Shown in pieces: positions 10,518-47,519 of a stretch of 64,000 nucleotides of DNA. The translations under genes were made by a program, and so were the position numbers. The stretch is from Lumbricus terrestris (lineage: Eukaryota > Annelida > Clitellata > Crassiclitellata > Lumbricidae), in the NCBI GenBank assembly GCA_949752735.1, contig OX457052.1, forward strand, positions 39,816,051-39,880,050, written 5' to 3'. Each line of letters begins with the position of its first letter. The first letter of the stretch is position 1. Below the pieces are notes generated by a model. That model searched no databases. It saw only the letters and a list, made by a program, of their open reading frames with translations, and was not told the origin of the DNA.

Positions 10518-11899
10518 TGTTGGAAATCAGGGTCATGGAGTTTAATTTTTATTTGAATGACCGTCCCCGTGTTCGCCTGAGTATCTCTGTTTACCTGAAA
10601 GAGGCGTGGCCTAATGTCTACCTCTAGCCTCTGTCTACCTGAAAGAGGCGTGGCCTAATGTCTACCTCTAGCCTCTGTCTACCTGAAAGAGGCGTGGCCT
10701 AATGTCTACCTCTAGCCTCTGGCTACCTGAAAGAGGCGTGGCCTAATGTCTACCTCTAGCCTCTGTCTACCTGAAAGAGGCGTGGCCTAATGTCTACCTC
10801 TAGCCTCTGTCTACCTGAAAGAGGCGTGGCCTAATGTCTACCTCTAGCCTGTGTCCACCTGAAATGGGCGTGGCCTCGTGACACACAAATACGAGTGCGC
10901 GCGCAGGCACAACAGTCGTCGAAATACAGTCATCAATCGAGTCGTCATCGAACAGACGAGTCAGCGATCGAAAGAAGCAGTCTTCATCGTCAGCGAGTTA
11001 CCGTGGAACAGTGGGAAGACGCGTCGGTCGGCTGTTGCGGGATCGAATCGCAGTACAGTCAGGAGGGTGATCGTCCGAAGGAAAACGCTGTGGAGAGCGC
11101 GACGACGATTTGACGACGCTGCCGAAATTCAGCGCCTGTCGACGAAAGGCTTGGTGACCTTTGCTGTGCAACGACGACGCCTGGGTTCGAAGCCTGACCC
11201 GTGACGGAAGGTCTGGTGATCTCCGCTGTGCAACGCCGACGATCGCAATTCGACACCGGTGCTGCTGACGTGTTCGATTGGGAGTCCGACGCTGACGACG
11301 ACGAAAGGTTTGGAGGCCTTTGCTGTGCAACGCTGTCGACTGGGGTTCAATTCCTGACCCGCGGTCGTGCTCTTCTGGATCCGACGCCTACAGACGACGG
11401 AAGGACTGGTGATCGTCGCTGTGCCACGACGAACAGGATTCAACGCCGGACCTGCCTACGCTTCCGACCGGGTGAGCGCAGTGGTTCAGTTCCTGTCTTC
11501 GACGACGCCGACTCGGGTTCGAAACCCGACCCGCTTCACAGACTTTCTGCGTGCGCTGGCGAGGCAGCGGTGATCTTCACGACGACGATTCGGCGGTCTG
11601 CATTGACAATTGCTGTGAACAGTGGTGCAGTGGTTTTGGGACAGTGGCGCTACACGAATAGCTCCGAACATTGCTCCGAACATTGCTCCGAACTTGCTCC
11701 GAACACTGGCGCTATAGAAGTTGGCCGAGGACTGCTTTGCGAAGTTCTTCTTTGATTGTCGAATAAATGTGTTTCAAGCCTGACTGGCTAGTCGTCAATC
11801 TTCAGTTGACGCCGGACTACAGTGACGGACATCGCCTTGAGGACTAGGGTTTGGGGTTCGGTTCCTGGTGATCATTTGCCCAGCCCTAGTTCCGCTACA
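10518..11899 (+). repeat. LTR 2 of the Gypsy dimer (shared middle LTR)
   Basis: Same ends as LTR 1 but with six 44-bp repeats (10586-10849). It lies directly between the two internal regions with no flanking host sequence, so it serves as 3' LTR of copy 1 and 5' LTR of copy 2. Confidence 0.85.
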
Positions 11900-12030
11900 A
11901 ACTGGTACCGTGAAGTGGGGTGATTGAATTTCGTCGGACTTCGACAAAGCTGGTCCCAGCAACAAATTGGTTCCAGCAAGTGGGGTGAAAGAAGAATTCG
12001 CTGGACTTCTCGGAAATTTGGACTCAGCCA

Positions 12031-14349
12031 GTGGAGCGAAATTCAGCAACAATGTGGAACACTGCGGAGATGGACGGAAACGCTGTTGACCGCCCGATGA
12101 CTTCCACGCCAGCAGCCGGACGAAGAACGGACCTCTTGGTCGACCTTGAGGTCGAGTCCAGCCGCTTCATGGAGAGGATCGACTTCGATGACCTGCCGAA
12201 GAAGGATCGCAAAAGTCTGCTGATTCCTGAGAGAGACTCGACCGCCGTGGAATCGAAAGTCTTGGACAGGGTAAGCGCTTTGGAGACAAAAGTCTTGGAC
12301 AACGCCAGTCGCTTGGTCGGCGAACGGAAGATGACCATGAAACCAGGAAAGTTCGATGGGACTGGGTCACTCGAATCGTTCTTGGCACAATTCGACGTCT
12401 GCGCACGCCACAATAGATGGACGGCAATCGACAAAGTCGACTTCCTCCGTGTTTCCTTGGAAAAGGCAGCAACGCAGCTGTTGTGGGATTTTGGAGCGCG
12501 AACGGAGGTGACGTATGAACAGTTGGTCGAGAGACTTCGTCAACGATACGGCGCGGAAGGTCAGGCTGAGACTTTTCGTGCGCAACTCTACTATCGTCGA
12601 CAGAGGGCGGATGAAAGTCTTGGAGACTTGCTGCACGACATCCGGAGACTTGTCGTCCTTGCTTATCCGGTGCCGTCGAACGAGACGACCGAGATCGTTG
12701 CTAAGGACGCCTTCCTTGAAGCAATCCGCGACCGGGAGTTGTCTCTGAAGGTGAGAGAACGGGAACCGAAGACGATCGACGAGGCGTACCGAACAGCTCT
12801 ACGCTTGTCGGCGTATCAGCAGACTGCAGACCTGGAGGATCGTCGCAGACCTGCGAATCGAGTAAGAGGAACTCAGGAGGGTGACGCCGGAGGACAGCTT
12901 CAGTCTCAGCTGGACAGTTTCTTCACTGCACAGCGCAAGTGGCAGCAGGACATGGAAGAAAGAATCTGCCGACAGCTGGAGGAGCTCCGAAGCTCGAACA
13001 GGACGAACTTCAACTCCGCGCCGATGGTTCCGCCGACCATTCCGTCTCAAGGTAACGCTTCGTTGAATCCGATACGTGGGTCGACCTGCTTCAAATGCGG
13101 GTCCCCAGGGCATTACGCACGCCAGTGCCGACAACGCCGACAGTTTCCAGACCGTCGGAACAACAACGACGAACGCGACTCGGGTCAGCCGACGACCGAG
13201 CGAAACGAAGAGACCGTCACCAACCATACAACGAGAGACAGAGCAACGGGCGTGACGAACAACGCGATCTACATCCATGGAGTGATCAACGGACGGCAAA
13301 GAACATGCCTAGTGGACACTGGTTCGGAGGTAAGCCTGGTTCCCTCGTCTGATGTTGATGGGTTGTTGCTCCAGTCTAGTAATCGCATTCTCTTGGCTGC
13401 TAACGGAACGCAGATAAGGGTTTTGGGTCAAGTTGACGTCCCAATTAAGATTTCTAGAGGTTTTTCCATTGAGACTAATTTTCTTGTCTCTGACCAGATT
13501 GGGGAACCAATGCTGGGAATGGATTGGTTGAGACAACACCGCTGTCGACTTGGTTTTGGTCAGGGTGCACTCTTTGTTGGTAGACGCCGCATTCCTTTGG
13601 TTAAGGGCAATGGTTCACTTTGGTGTCGCAGGGTTATTGTTGCAGAGGAGACAACTGTTCTTCCTCGTTCGCAGTGCGATATTCCTTGTAAAATGCGATA
13701 CCGTGATTTGACGACCACAGCTGAAGCATGGATGACTGAATCGAAAGAAATTCAACCTGGATTGCATGTGGCTAGGGTTGTGCTGAATGATGATGATGAT
13801 AAAATGTGCATTCGTGTGGTGAATTTGAATGAACAGCCTGCTATGTTAACTGCTGATTCGATTCCTGATCTGCGCTTTGTAAATATCGAGAAATCCTTGA
13901 GGGCGCATGGCTTGCGGGTGCATCCTGCACAATTTAAAAAAGTGACCGGAGAGTCGACCAAAAAGGTGACCGGAGGGACGACCCAAAAAGTGACTGGAAG
14001 GTCGCGTCCAAAAGTGACTGGAGTTGTGGAACCTGTGATGAGTAAATGTTCTGCAAACGTGGAGAATAATGGGTCTTTGCAGTTTTGCTCTGGTCCGACC
14101 CGAAAGGATTTCAGTCTTCTTTCCGGAATTGATGCATGTCTGAGAGTCGGGTCTTGCGCTGTATGTTGTAGCGCGATTGAATTGTGCTATGCATATGCGA
14201 TGAGTAGTGGTTCTGCGAGTGAGTCCGGTTCCGCTAAGAACATGTGGTTTTTGAACTATGGACTTTTGCCTTTCGACCCTGGAGGCTCTTGGTCGGATTT
14301 GGGTCGACCTAACTGGGAGAACAACGCGCATGAAGGGAAGTTAGTCTAA
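12031..14349 (+). CDS. Gag-protease protein, dimer copy 2 (no RT)
   Basis: It encodes the same 772-residue protein as 7609-9927: gag core, CCHC at 353-366, retropepsin DTG at 429-431, and no RT, RNase H or integrase. The open frame is fully kept in both copies, which points to recent origin of the dimer. Confidence 0.8.
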   Translation: MERNSATMWNTAEMDGNAVDRPMTSTPAAGRRTDLLVDLEVESSRFMERIDFDDLPKKDRKSLLIPERDSTAVESKVLDRVSALETKVLDNASRLVGERKMTMKPGKFDGTGSLESFLAQFDVCARHNRWTAIDKVDFLRVSLEKAATQLLWDFGARTEVTYEQLVERLRQRYGAEGQAETFRAQLYYRRQRADESLGDLLHDIRRLVVLAYPVPSNETTEIVAKDAFLEAIRDRELSLKVREREPKTIDEAYRTALRLSAYQQTADLEDRRRPANRVRGTQEGDAGGQLQSQLDSFFTAQRKWQQDMEERICRQLEELRSSNRTNFNSAPMVPPTIPSQGNASLNPIRGSTCFKCGSPGHYARQCRQRRQFPDRRNNNDERDSGQPTTERNEETVTNHTTRDRATGVTNNAIYIHGVINGRQRTCLVDTGSEVSLVPSSDVDGLLLQSSNRILLAANGTQIRVLGQVDVPIKISRGFSIETNFLVSDQIGEPMLGMDWLRQHRCRLGFGQGALFVGRRRIPLVKGNGSLWCRRVIVAEETTVLPRSQCDIPCKMRYRDLTTTAEAWMTESKEIQPGLHVARVVLNDDDDKMCIRVVNLNEQPAMLTADSIPDLRFVNIEKSLRAHGLRVHPAQFKKVTGESTKKVTGGTTQKVTGRSRPKVTGVVEPVMSKCSANVENNGSLQFCSGPTRKDFSLLSGIDACLRVGSCAVCCSAIELCYAYAMSSGSASESGSAKNMWFLNYGLLPFDPGGSWSDLGRPNWENNAHEGKLV

Positions 14350-14940
14350 TGATTATTTGGTCGTGCCTGGCCAATGTTTTTTTTAATTCAAATGTGAAGC
14401 CGTGCGTGGCTTTTATTTTTCTTTAATTGTCTGTTAACCTGTTCGTAATTAACTGTATAATGTCGTTTTTGAAAAAAAAGAGAAAGAAGGGGGGTGTGAC
14501 CAAAACGCACACCGTACCCTAAATGAAAAAAAGAGACAAAAAAAACAGGCAGAGACATGAAAAACGAGAAAAAGAAGAACGGGGGTTGTGACCGAGACGG
14601 CACATCGCACCCGAGAAAAGAGCAAAACAGAAAAAGGGGGTTGTGCGCGATTGCACTCCGCACCCGATCAAGATTTTGCAATGTTGTAATTAAATTGTCG
14701 ATTTGATGTTTTCACAATGAACCGCTGCGAAGGATTTCGCTGAAAAACAAATGTGCCGAATTCATCGAGCAATGAGAAACTGTACTATTTTAATTTCGTG
14801 TATAGAGATGTTAATTTAGGCCTATTGTGTAGACAGTGGCAGTGCGGTAATTTTTGTAGACATTTGGCCACTGATTACGTTTTGGGGGATGTTTAATTAC
14901 TTACTCCAAGTGGGGCCTTGGATTGCTTGTGGGGGAAGCG

Positions 14941-16333
14941 TGTTGGAAATCAGGGTCATGGAGTTTAATTTTTATTTGAATGACCGTCCCCGTGTTCGCC
15001 TGAGTATCTCTGTCTACCTGAAAGAGGCGTGGCCTAATGTCTACCTCTAGCCTCTGTCTACCTGAAAGAGGCGTGGCCTAATGTCTACCTCTAGCCTCTG
15101 TCTACCTGAAAGAGGCGTGGCCTAATGTCTACCTCTAGCCTCTGTCTACCTGAAAGAGGCGTGGCCTAATGTCTACCTCTAGCCTCTGTCTACCTGAAAG
15201 AGGCGTGGCCTAATGTCTACCTCTAGCCTCTGTCTACCTGAAAGAGGCGTGGCCTAATGTCTACCTCTAGCCTGTGTCCACCTGAAATGGGCGTGGCCTC
15301 GTGACACACAAATACGAGTGCGCGCGCAGGCACAACAGTCGTCGAAATACAGTCATCAATCGAGTCGTCATCGAACAGACGAGTCAGCGATCGAAAGAAG
15401 CAGTCTTCATCGTCAGCGAGTTGCCGTGGAACAGTGGGAAGACGCGTCGGTCGGCTGTTGCGGGATCGAATCGCAGTACAGTCAGGAGGGTGATCGTCCG
15501 AAGGAAAACGCTGTGGAGAGCGCGACGACGATTTGACGACGCTGCCGAAATTCAGCGCCTGTCGACGAAAGGTTTGGTGACCTTTGCTGTGCAACGACGA
15601 CGCCTGGGTTCGAAGCCTGACCCGTGACGGAAGGTCTGGTGATCTCCGCTGTGCAACGCCGACGATCGCAATTCGACACCGGTGCTGCTGACGTGTTCGA
15701 TTGGGAGTCCGACGCTGACGACGACGAAAGGTTTGGAGGCCTTTGCTGTGCAACGCTGTCGACTGGGGTTCAATTCCTGACCCGCGGTCGTGCTCTTCTG
15801 GATCCGACGCCTACAGACGACGGAAGGACTGGTGATCGTCGCTGTGCCACGACGAACAGGATTCAACGCCGGACCTGCCTACGCTTCCGACCGGGTGAGC
15901 GCAGTGGTTCAGTTCCTGTCTTCGACGACGCCGACTCGGGTTCGAAACCCGACCCGCTTCACAGACTTTCTGCGTGCGCTGGCGAGGCAGCGGTGATCTT
16001 CACGACGACGATTCGGCGGTCTGCATTGACAATTGCTGTGAACAGTGGTGCAGTGGTTTTGGGACAGTGGCGCTACACGAATAGCTCCGAACATTGCTCC
16101 GAACATTGCTCCGAACTTGCTCCGAACTTGCTCCGAACACTGGCGCTATAGAAGTTGGCCGAGGACTGCTTTGCGAAGTTCTTCTTTGATTGTCGAATAA
16201 ATGTGTTTCAAGCCTGACTGGCTAGTCGTCAATCTTCAGTTGACGCCGGACTACAGTGACGGACATCGCCTTGAGGACTAGGGTTTGGGGTTCGGTTCCT
16301 GGTGGTCATTTGCCCAGCCCTAGTTCCGCTACA
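14941..16333 (+). repeat. LTR 3 of the Gypsy dimer
   Basis: Six 44-bp repeats (15011-15274) and one extra nine-base unit in the GCTCCGAACTT run near 16120. It ends TCCGCTACA at 16333, followed by ATAT of the target duplication. Confidence 0.85.
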
Positions 16334-16440
16334 ATATTTCATCCACGTCTTCAAGCGTATAAATTTCAGTGTGAAGTTGAAAATTATACTGCAGAGTAAA
16401 ATGGAAATGCAGAGCGCAACCAAGTCTTACAATATATTTA
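16334..16440 (-). pseudogene. Probable continuation of the split CR1/L2-like LINE
   Basis: By the ATAT duplication this sequence was joined to 6134 before the Gypsy insertion. Minus-strand translation gives a weak, frameshifted LINE-like stretch just before the DLGIQLD block. The assignment rests on position more than on sequence. Confidence 0.4.
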
Positions 16441-18029
16441 TACCATAACCATAACCATAACAGTTACTATGACCATCACTTCATTGGTTCAAAAGTAGAC
16501 AAAGTAGCATATCGCCGAAGGCCTACTAAGAGCAAGTAGCCTGTTGGTCACAAAATGGAACCCATAATAGAGTTTCACTAGTTCTTCTTAAGGTTCTATC
16601 CCTAGACATGTACGAATGTCCAATGTCGCAGCACTATCCACCGCTTTGCCTTCTCCTTGAGCTTTTCCTATTCATCCTCCATCATATCTAGCTAGGCTAG
16701 TCAAGCGCGTCATGAAGTAAATATATAGGAAACTCTGTAGGCCTATAGCGGAACCATAATCATGTTCCTGTGTGTTTATGCATGGACGTAGGAGGCGGGG
16801 ATCCAGAGGTGCAAATCCCCCAAATTTCGGGCGTCCTTTTTTCGGGCAAGCAGACCCGGGGAAGTATTATACAATTAGGCCTATAGGCAGTGCTGAAAGT
16901 GTGAAAAAATAAGTGCCTGGACGCCCATTACCTTTCCAAAAGAAGTGCCTGGACGCCCCTTACCTTTCCAGTCAGTGCTGGACAATAAGTGGCAGGACGG
17001 CATTCAGATTTTAAAATAAGTGCATGGACGCCGTCCATGACCGTCCAGGCACACTTTAAGCCCTGCCTATAGGCCTACATGGGCGGATCCGGGTGGGTCC
17101 CCATTTAGAAATTTCTTTATTTTTGGCCAGCTATTCTGGCTTGAAACTTGACGTGACCCTCCCCCCATGAGCAGTTCCGCAGGCCCCTTCCCACATGCAT
17201 AAGGTCCGTATACGAGGTCCGTACGACTAAAAAAGGTCATAAACTATTTTGGCGTATAAAATGGCTTCTTTTTCTTGGGAATTGGAGACAAAATTAATGA
17301 CTTTTTATAAAAAGGTTATCAGATTTTTCCTTGTCCCAAGACCGAAAATGCTGCCCCCTTCGAAAATTTATGTATCCGCCCTTGTAGTCTCTATAGGCTA
17401 TCTCTCACGAGTTCCAATTTGCCCGAATCGAGTTAGATATACTAGCTCATGACCACGCACCATCGATAAGAAATTCGTAGAAAAGTTCTGAATTTCTCAG
17501 TAGCATTTTGTAAATAATGGCTAAAATCGCAGCAAATTCACGAGTTGAAATTTGCCCGAAAATCGCTGCAATTCATTCGTGTGGGCTCAAGCAGGGTTGA
17601 TGAGAGAAATGACTGGCCACTGGTGTCAAAGCTTTCAACGGTCCTTATTATAATTTTATGAGAGAAAATTAGACATAAATTGAAATAATAAAAGTTGGGA
17701 GCGCCTCTGAAGATTCGCCCTACAAGATGGGCTTTATGGATGATTAGTCTTAATTCTATACTTACCTACGGACATTTCCTATGCACGCACCTTTGTGAGC
17801 TATTTTTAGATCAACACATTGAGATGTTGATGATCTATTTTTAGTGTAATGCGCACTTAGTGAAAGAGGCTGCTGTACGAGGCTTCTGTAAGATATTGAC
17901 CAATCAGCGTCGTTCGGTTGGCCAATAGGAAGCCTCTATTTGGTTGGCTCTGGCAGTGGCCAAATTTCCGTTCGGAGAAAAATATAATTACAGAGCAGAA
18001 ATAAATTACAATCATTGTGAATACAGAAG
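16441..18029. other. Intergenic, mostly unassigned
   Basis: No supported gene. It contains a copy of the TGCCTGGACG inverted-repeat element near 16911-17080 (partly duplicated inside) and short unassigned repeats. Confidence 0.5.
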
Positions 18030-18359
18030 TTGAGTTACGGTACTCTAATAATGTCTACCCCTAATTCCGATGATGAGAAAAGTTGGAAGGGATGTCTGGA
18101 CAACTCTCTGCATTACCTAGCTAGGTCTACCACAAGGGATAGCGACATAGTAGAATTGGCAAATCCACTGGATGAACCAGCCAAATTGTTCGAGCGATTT
18201 ACGGGTACAATAGAGACATTTATGGAGCGCCAGAACGCACAAGCCGCTAGTTTAACGGAAAGTGTCCTCCAGATTGTTGAGCGCCAGGTGAATAATTTAG
18301 CCAATGAGTTTCTCCACCTGGCCAAAAGGCCAGGAATTAAGAGTCCGAATTTCAGATAA
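18030..18359 (+). CDS. Open frame of unknown function, 109 codons
   Basis: A Met-initiated frame with a charged, possibly helical middle (FERFTGTIETFMERQNAQAA) that ends at a SINE tail. No family is recognised. It could be a short exon, a gag-like remnant or chance. There is no promoter or splice evidence. Confidence 0.2.
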   Translation: MSYGTLIMSTPNSDDEKSWKGCLDNSLHYLARSTTRDSDIVELANPLDEPAKLFERFTGTIETFMERQNAQAASLTESVLQIVERQVNNLANEFLHLAKRPGIKSPNFR

Positions 18360-18720
18360 TAATAATAATAATCTTCGTTTATTGACATTCAATCTGACAA
18401 ACCGCAGAACGATTACATGTACAAGTTATACGAAATACGGCCTGCTTCGCACGACACGCAGTTCGGCTACAACAGGTTCGGTAACTTAACACTAATGGCC
18501 TAAGTACTGGATCACTCCTGATTCGGCCAAGCCAGGAGTGGGAGGGGCTATCTTTTATTTTTAGCAGAACCCGAGTCAAGCAACACAACAGCAAAGCGCC
18601 AATGGCAGCTAACAGAAAATTCAAATAAATTTTTGCCCCGTGTGAGGCTTGAACCCGGGTTGCGCGGATGACTCTCAGTTTAACGGCCAGCGCTCTCTCC
18701 ACTGAGCTACGGGACCCCCC
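18356..18720 (-). mobile_element. tRNA-derived SINE, copy A1
   Basis: On the minus strand the head starts near 18720 with an A-box-like TAGCTCAGTGGAGAGAGCGC and a B box GGTTCAAGCC near 18650. The body is about 290 bases and the tail is (ATT)n at 18356-18373. The head can still form the acceptor stem (GTCCCGT with ACGGGGC), but the anticodon arm is degenerate. Confidence 0.75.
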
Positions 18721-18924
18721 AATGACGGGATTAATGGAGCATTTACTGTGAAAGGGTATCCACATGATATCTGTTGAGTGGGTTTCAAACCCAGATGAGT
18801 ATGAGGATAAAGATACTGTCGCCTTCTCACGAATAGCCACGGGTCCTAACTTAGCCCGAAAGAAATCAAGTGAATAATTATGAGAGGGTACTTGCTCCAT
18901 CAGAAACAGGGAAGAGGATTCCCT

Positions 18925-19290
18925 CATAATAATAATAATATTCGTTTATTCAAATTCAATCTGACACACCGCAGAACGATTACAGGTACAAGTTATACGA
19001 AATACGGCCAGCTTCGCACGACACGCAGGTCGGCTACAGCAGGTTCGGTACGGTAACTTAACACTAATGGCCTAAGTGTTGGAACGCTCCTGATCGGCCA
19101 AGCCAGGAGTGGGAGGGGCTAACTTATTTTTCAACAGACCCGAGGCAAACAACACAACAGAAAGCGCCACTGGCAGCTAACAGAAAATTCAAATAAATTT
19201 TTGCCCTGAGCGAGGCTTGAACCCGGGTCGCGATAATGACTCTCAGTTTATCGGCCAACGCTCTCTCCACTGAGCTACGGACCCCCCCTC
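18925..19290 (-). mobile_element. tRNA-derived SINE, copy A2
   Basis: Second copy of the A1 family with the same head, body and (ATT)n tail. CCCTCAT occurs just outside both ends, a likely target-site duplication. Confidence 0.78.
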
Positions 19291-19804
19291 ATAAGAAGGA
19301 CGAGGCCCTGGAAACACCCAGAACTAAGAAACCTGACTTTAGAGCCCTCAACAGTGCGCCGGTTCACTAGGGGGCGCTGCAGAAGTCATTTGTGACAAGA
19401 AACTGAGTGCTAAGCAGAAAGAAGGAAATACACAATTTTGCGAACGACAAGAGCGTTATAAAATGTTATTGTGACGACATCTCTTTGTTCTAAAAACACC
19501 TATAACGTCACTAATTTGATTGAACATGATGAATTATCAACTTGTTCTGTGGAATTCGTAATGCGGCGACTTCTCCTTGCTTTGCAATTTTTGCAAATTT
19601 GCTGCGTCTCTAACTTCATTGCTGCTACGACAATAGGCTAGCTCTGTACTATTGTGACGGCATCTTATTGATCTAAAACACTTTTGATACGTCATTAGAT
19701 ATATTGAATTTTAGTGATAGGTTGTTAGAATAATGGCACTTAGGCTATACCTACCGTAATAATAAACACTATTGTTACCTAATTAGCTTTGTTCATATAA
19801 ACTA
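19291..19804. other. Intergenic, nothing recognised
   Basis: Unique-looking AT-rich sequence with no supported gene or repeat. Confidence 0.5.
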
Positions 19805-20666
19805 CTAGCTGGAGAACCCGGCGTTGCCCGGGAAATTTAGGATTCGACCCGCTCCCGGTCACGACCTAACCACACCGCACCCACCCCACTTCACCCCACC
19901 ACACTCCGACCTCCACCGGTACACCTCCCGTGAAATTTGAGTTTTCGGGAAAATTTCCTACCCCAGACCCCATCCCAGCCTTCCTCACCCCCCACGCCCT
20001 CCACCCCACCTCCACCCCACCCACAACACCCCCACCACACTCCGACCTCCGCCGGTACGCCACCCGTGAAATTAGGGTTTTCGGGAAAATTTCCTCCCCA
20101 CCCCACGCCCACCCCACCACCTACCCCTGCCTTTGCCCCACTCAGCCCTGCGGGCCGAGGGCCCGAGGTGTGTGTTGGCCGGAGGCGAGGTGGCCCGTGT
20201 AAACATCTGTGTAGCTGTAACGTTTCAGATGAATAAGACTTAGTTAAAATATGCATGGCAACGTGCGGTCACGCTGGTGCTCTGTTTCTTTATAAATAAT
20301 CTGATTATACCAAGCATTTATTTTTTGACGAAAAATATATTTGAGGCTCCTCTTTGTATATAGGGCCTACTCCTTGGCTGAAGGCATGTATCTTTTCCCA
20401 GGGCTGTACATCAGCGTATGATTTTCATGCTAAGCTTGGCGAAAATGACGTTAGAATGACGTCAACTGCAACAGGCCGTAACTGAAAATTGCAGCGATAG
20501 CGCATATATTAACACAGAGAAATTTAATAAAATTTAATAAAAGGCTGAAAATAGCTTACTTGGATGGTTTGTGTGAACGTAAATCTATATGCAATGTTTC
20601 AGGTCAGTAGCTGCAAAACTGTGAGCGTGCATTAGGGCCAAATATACGCAAGTCCTTTCTTATAGA
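19805..20666 (-). mobile_element. Non-autonomous Helitron A
   Basis: On the minus strand: 5' end TCTATAAGAAAGG preceded by A, and 3' end with hairpin CCCGGGCAACGCCGGG, a short spacer and terminal CTAG followed by T. These are the hallmarks of Helitrons (no TIR, insertion between A and T). The interior has two direct repeats of about 130 bases (CACTCCGACCTCC units at 19902 and 20037). No Rep-helicase is encoded. Confidence 0.7.
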
Positions 20667-20670
20667 TATA

Positions 20671-21437
20671 CTAGCTGTTATACCCGGCTTCGCCCGGGTT
20701 TCGTTCGTGTAGGCCTACTTAACGATAATAGGCCTTCAGATTAAAATGCGTTACAAAACACAAAGTGGCTAAACTTCTCTTGTTTTTTTCGGTCGAAAAA
20801 ATCTGAAAATTCACGGTATTATATTATTACCGGTATCCATTGTCATTATCTTGCGATCACCCGTTCAGAATTATTATCAGTGTTTTTAGTATAACTTATC
20901 GAAAGCGCGCGCTATAAAATCAAAATAATGACGTCATGAGTTTATTGAACATATGCCGTTCCTAATTATATGGTTTTTATAACAGCGAAATTTAAAATAT
21001 GGAAAGATTTTTGGATCGCGATCTTTAAGTCTTACTCGAGTGCATCAGAAGAAATAAGCCGAGAATAATCCTCAGAAATATTTTCGATCCTCAGAAAATA
21101 TTTTCGATATAAGTAAATATCACGTGATCTCAAACCGTCATGCCATTGGTTGTAGGATTCATGTAGGCAATGGAGGCCTGATGGAGGCGATGAACGCGAA
21201 TGGCTTTCGAATCGCTAATCGCGTGTGAAATTAAAATGTTGACAGCTCGGGCTATAAAGTTTATTGACAGCTGAAAATAGTCGCGTTAAACGTCAAATTT
21301 GGGTAAGAATCAGTTTGAAAATTTTGGTAAAACGAATCGCTGTAATTTCCGAGCAGGCTTCCGCGAGAAATTCAAAATACATCCATACAAACAGAAAAAA
21401 TGCAAACAGAATAATGACTCTGCTTTATAAGTATAGA
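20671..21437 (-). mobile_element. Non-autonomous Helitron B
   Basis: On the minus strand: 5' TCTATACTTATAAAG and 3' hairpin CCCGGGCGAAGCCGGG, then TATAACAGCTAG, followed by T. It lies four bases from Helitron A in the same orientation. No protein is encoded. Confidence 0.75.
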
Positions 21438-22437
21438 TGTTGCTGCCTTGTTGTAAGGACGAAGACTTTGTGTCATGGACTTTGTCAATTTTTAGGACAT
21501 ATTTCTAGTTAGACATTATAAGATCTCTGTAGCCTACTAATTATTTCCAGTGACCTTAACAGTGTTAACACCTGGTTCGATTAAATGGATGCTCGTACGA
21601 CCGAGTGCAGATACTCGCACAGATGCTATAAGAGATTTTGTCGAGATAGTCGTGACGTCATTAGCTTCGTCATTCGCGTTGCATCTTAATTATAAATTTA
21701 TATGCGAAATATATGTAATACGGTACCGGTACTTGGAGAGAGATCTAGTAATGTAAAAACTTAGGCATAGAATGGCCCTCTACATGAGCTATGTTAACTA
21801 TTAATGAATCACTGTATATATCCAAAAGTATTTTTTATTCTCAGAGGTGGGTGGGGGCAGATGATGGCGGGTGCAAGGTTTCAGAAGAATAGCTGCAAAA
21901 CTGTGGTGAGGGCGGGGAAAATTTTATTTTGCCTCCTCACCCCGACCCATGGTGAGGAAGACTCAACAGAATCCCACTGAGTAGTCCTATTGTGGCCCTC
22001 TGTTTGGCGGTCAGATTTCAGGTCAATAGCTAAGAAACTGTGGCGGTGTGGAAATTTTCCACAGGACCAGGGTGGGGCGGGTGGGAGCGGGGTTGTCCAG
22101 GTGGCTCTCTGTCTACATGTAGTTGGATGGTTTGAGGTCAATAGGTACGTAATTGTGGTCGCGTACACCGGTGGTTACCGGGAAATTCAGGTTTTCGGCT
22201 TCCCCAACCCGGCCCCGGGTCAGGAGTTGGGGTGGAGGAATTGGGGTGGGATGTGGTTGGGTGGTCCTGGTGGCAATCTGATAAGGTGCAATGTTTCGGG
22301 TCAATAGCTGCGGAGTGTGGGCGTGCATACTGGACAAACATGCAAGCAGTCACACACATTCTCAATTTGCAGCTGAGGGTCCTAGTGATTAAAACGCTCT
22401 TTTGAAGCGGGAAACGTGAAATCGCCGCCGTTGAATC
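21438..22437. repeat. Downstream flank of the FA gene with degenerate minisatellite
   Basis: Units with a core like AGGTCAATAGCTAAGAAACTGTGG recur at about 21870, 22010, 22130 and 22290 and resemble the interior of Helitron A, suggesting Helitron remnants. The 3' UTR of the FA gene must extend into this stretch. Confidence 0.5.
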
Positions 22438-47477
<25,040 letters not shown>

Positions 47478-47519
47478 CGCCAGAAAGTGACGTTGATTTT
47501 AGTGAAATTTTACGGGGTT

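Larger units (their letters stand above)
6135..16333 (+). mobile_element. Tandem Gypsy dimer: LTR-internal-LTR-internal-LTR
   Basis: Three LTRs (6135-7477, 10518-11899, 14941-16333) flank two nearly identical internal regions (7478-10517, 11900-14940) with a period of about 4422 bases. The dimer is bordered by the same four bases, ATAT, at 6131-6134 and 16334-16337, as expected of one target-site duplication. It was either integrated as one unit or made by recombination between LTRs after insertion. No RT, RNase H or integrase is encoded. Confidence 0.85.

Noticed and set aside
18640..18720. tRNA gene on the minus strand
   Set aside because: Broken anticodon arm and continuation into a SINE body with (ATT)n tail, present in two copies.
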